Position numbers and translations under genes: made by a program. The notes under the pieces are model-generated. The model did no database searches, had not been told where the DNA came from, and worked only from the letters and a program-made list of their open reading frames with translations. Positions 5,765-7,645 of a stretch of DNA of 7,645 nt are shown piece after piece; positions within the stretch are counted from its first letter, which is position 1, and each line of letters starts with the position of its first letter. Origin of the DNA: Clostridia bacterium (GTDB lineage: Bacteria; Bacillota_A; Clostridia; Oscillospirales; Acutalibacteraceae); the NCBI GenBank assembly GCA_024699005.1, contig JAILQN010000234.1, forward strand, positions 1 through 7,645, read 5' to 3'.

Positions 5765-7645
5765 ATGAAAACCTGTTATGACCCGCAGAGAAAACAGTGG
5801 AACAGAAGCACGTCGGCACGGGTTCCTAAGCACGATCTGTTTTTCGGCACTCCTCAGAACAAACCGACTGCCGGCATACCGATAGGAGATGGAGATACCG
5901 GTTCCCTGCTCTGGCTTGAAGAAAACGGTCTGCATATCCACGTCAACAAATGCGATCTCTGGCAGGACGCGCCGCCCGGCGTGACCTGGGACGATTCCTG
6001 CTACTGCTCCGGGCACGAGGAGGAGCTTACGTGCGTCAAACATGCCGGCGAGATCACACTTAAGCTGGGCTTTCCCGTTTTCAATTATCTCTATCAGAAA
6101 GCTTTTACAGCCAGACTCGCTTTAGCGGACGCCGCGGCTTATATCGAAAACGATACGCCCTTCGGCTCATTTCGCCTGCGCGCATTCGCTCATAACGGGG
6201 TGAACGTCCTTACCTGCGATCTGAACTGCGTCGAACCGGAATCGCCGGAGATCACGTTATCCCGGTTCGGCAGCAGAACGCTGTGGCGCTGGTACTGTCA
6301 GCAGAAATTCACCCCGGAGACCGGACTTGATGGCACAAATGCGATCTCTGATAACGACTCTCTTTATATAACTCAATCGCTTGAACCGACAAAATTCTGT
6401 ATAGGCCTGCGTTTTATTTCATGTAACACGTCGGCGGAAATACGGCTCAGAAACAGCCGCAGCGCGTGCCTTTTTCCTGACGCAGCGAAATCGCACGATT
6501 TCACGATAATCTGGTCCGTAAAAACCGCGGAGACTGTCGAAGGCGCCTTATCCGTCTGTAAATCCGCGTTGGATGCCGCGCAAAGCCTCGGCGCGGAAGC
6601 GATTTTTGAAAGGCACAAAAAGGAATGGCATGATTTCTGGGATAAATCTTATATTGCGATCCCGGATGATTATCTTGAAAACATCTGGTATTTATATCTG
6701 TACTATATGAACAGCGAGAGCCGCGGAGCTTATCCGCCGCATTTTACAAGCGGGCTCTGGCGCTTTAACCACGATTACGTTCCGTGGAATTACTATTTCC
6801 ACTATAATACGCAGCATATGTATCTGCCGCTGGACGCCGCAGGTCATCCCGAGCTTGCGAAGAATTATTTCGATCTTCGCAGAAACGGTATGGAGAAGTG
6901 CCGCCTCTACGCTAAAATCGTGAAACGTACGGGCGGAATTTTTCTGCACGACGTTACGGACCGTTTCGGTCGCGGCGCGGAATACCACTATATGAACTGC
7001 TCTCCCGGCGCTCAGGTTGCGATGCAATGCTGGCGGCGCTGGCTGTTTTCCGGCGATGAGGAGTTTTTACGCGGGACTGCTCTTCCTTTCATGCGCGAAA
7101 GCGTACTGTTTTATCTTGATATGCTCACCCCCGGAGACGACGGGTTATACCATATCCACGCGACTTCTGCGTATGAATCAAACGAGGTTTTGGACGACTC
7201 ATGCACCGACCTTACTATGATACGCGCTTTGTTCCCTGTCTATCTGCCTTTCGCAGAAACAGACCTGCGCGAAAGGATCGAAGACGCTTTGTCGCATCTG
7301 CCGCCTCCGCTTTATCTTCCGATGTCTGTTCCTGTCGACTGGGACGGAGAAAAAATTTCTTTCGGTATAGGAAAAGGAAAAAAGCCGCTGGGCGACGCCA
7401 TGATATTCGGCGTTGGATATAAAGACGGTCAGCCAGTACGCAAATCATTCGGCGATCCGGACGTACCGGAGCAGATCGAAGCATTCCCGGACGTGGAGCT
7501 GAGTCCGCTTTACCCGGCAGGGATGACCGGCATGGGCGATCGGGGCTCTCCGATGTATAACGCGCTGATGAACCAGCTGCTGCTGCATCGGACGGGCGAC
7601 GAAACAGGTCACTGGAATATGCTGCCTGTATACCTTGCCAGGATG
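5765..7645 (+). CDS. GH95-like / DUF5703-type glycosidase (3' end outside window)
   Basis: The frame is open from the ATG at 5765 to the window edge: 627 residues with no stop. The N-terminal beta-domain carries AGIPIGDGDTGSLLWLEENG (residues 36-55) and NKCDLW (61-66), the signature I associate with DUF5703 and GH95 enzymes. After a linker helix (KKEWHDFWDKSY), the (alpha/alpha)6 barrel starts with HFTSGLWRF, VPWNYYFHYNTQHMYLPL (His346, Asn348, Gln350), then GGIFLHDVTDRFG, MNCSPGAQVAMQCWRRWLFSGDEEFL, ATSAYESNE (Glu471, Glu474) and a distal FPDVELSPLYPAG. These match in order the GH95 alpha-L-fucosidase landmarks, including the N-x-N-T-Q stretch and the S-x-S-P-E stretch holding the general acid. 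The first Asn of N-x-N is His here. GH95 enzymes invert alpha-L-fucosides or alpha-L-galactosides; this divergent member may differ. No signal peptide is visible. Family size suggests roughly 100 residues are missing. Confidence 0.75.
   Translation, partial: MKTCYDPQRKQWNRSTSARVPKHDLFFGTPQNKPTAGIPIGDGDTGSLLWLEENGLHIHVNKCDLWQDAPPGVTWDDSCYCSGHEEELTCVKHAGEITLKLGFPVFNYLYQKAFTARLALADAAAYIENDTPFGSFRLRAFAHNGVNVLTCDLNCVEPESPEITLSRFGSRTLWRWYCQQKFTPETGLDGTNAISDNDSLYITQSLEPTKFCIGLRFISCNTSAEIRLRNSRSACLFPDAAKSHDFTIIWSVKTAETVEGALSVCKSALDAAQSLGAEAIFERHKKEWHDFWDKSYIAIPDDYLENIWYLYLYYMNSESRGAYPPHFTSGLWRFNHDYVPWNYYFHYNTQHMYLPLDAAGHPELAKNYFDLRRNGMEKCRLYAKIVKRTGGIFLHDVTDRFGRGAEYHYMNCSPGAQVAMQCWRRWLFSGDEEFLRGTALPFMRESVLFYLDMLTPGDDGLYHIHATSAYESNEVLDDSCTDLTMIRALFPVYLPFAETDLRERIEDALSHLPPPLYLPMSVPVDWDGEKISFGIGKGKKPLGDAMIFGVGYKDGQPVRKSFGDPDVPEQIEAFPDVELSPLYPAGMTGMGDRGSPMYNALMNQLLLHRTGDETGHWNMLPVYLARM

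Larger units (their letters stand above)
2..7645 (+). other. Glycan-degradation operon, open at both ends
   Basis: Six co-directional genes are joined by overlaps of 4 and 17 bases and gaps of 26, 35 and 11 bases. I see no hairpin followed by a T-run and no convincing -35/-10 pair in the gaps, so a single transcript is likely. Neither a regulator nor a transporter gene lies in the window; both would be expected nearby if this is a complete utilisation locus. Confidence 0.7.

Noticed and set aside
5750..6043. A - strand frame opposite the start of the GH95-like gene
   Set aside because: It covers the ribosome binding site and conserved N-terminal motifs of the + strand gene and shows no domain of its own.
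1..7645. Search for CRISPR, tRNA, insertion sequences, inverted repeats or phage/defence genes
   Set aside because: Nearly every base is in a + strand coding frame with metabolic enzyme motifs; I saw no repeated units, transposase motifs or tRNA-like cloverleaf sequence.

Overview
The window holds six genes, all on the + strand and tightly packed, with no intergenic gap longer than 35 bases. Five can be assigned to a family or fold: a GH78-type alpha-L-rhamnosidase (3' end only), a GNAT acetyltransferase, a GH39-type glycosidase, a PHP-domain (CehA/McbA-like) metallohydrolase, and a GH95-like/DUF5703-type glycosidase (cut by the right edge). The sixth is a 558-residue protein that looks like an uncharacterised TIM-barrel glycoside hydrolase. 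No RNA gene, mobile element, repeat array, CRISPR, promoter or terminator could be supported.

The genus cannot be named from this sequence. Enzymes of this mix, with AGGAGG-type ribosome binding sites and no visible signal peptides, suit an anaerobic glycan-degrading bacterium, such as an uncultured gut or rumen Clostridia or Lentisphaerota/Kiritimatiellota lineage. That is inference only. Base composition looks even and moderate throughout, with no sign of a foreign block.

Layout: 2-850 GH78 C-terminal part; 847-1320 GNAT (4-base ATGA overlap); 1304-2653 GH39 (17-base overlap, AGGAGG inside the GNAT gene); 2680-4041 PHP protein; 4077-5753 uncharacterised glycosidase-like protein; 5765 to the right edge GH95-like protein, whose ribosome binding site abuts the preceding stop codon. 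The spacing argues for one polycistronic unit that continues past both edges.

Working model (inference): the operon takes apart a branched oligosaccharide inside the cell. GH78 would remove rhamnose, the GH95-like enzyme an alpha-linked fucose or galactose type residue, and GH39 a beta-linked xylose or related sugar. The 558-residue protein would cut an unknown linkage. The PHP enzyme could remove a non-sugar decoration (phosphate, ester or similar), and the GNAT could modify an amino group. The 558-residue protein and the PHP enzyme are the least expected parts and the best candidates for new biochemistry.
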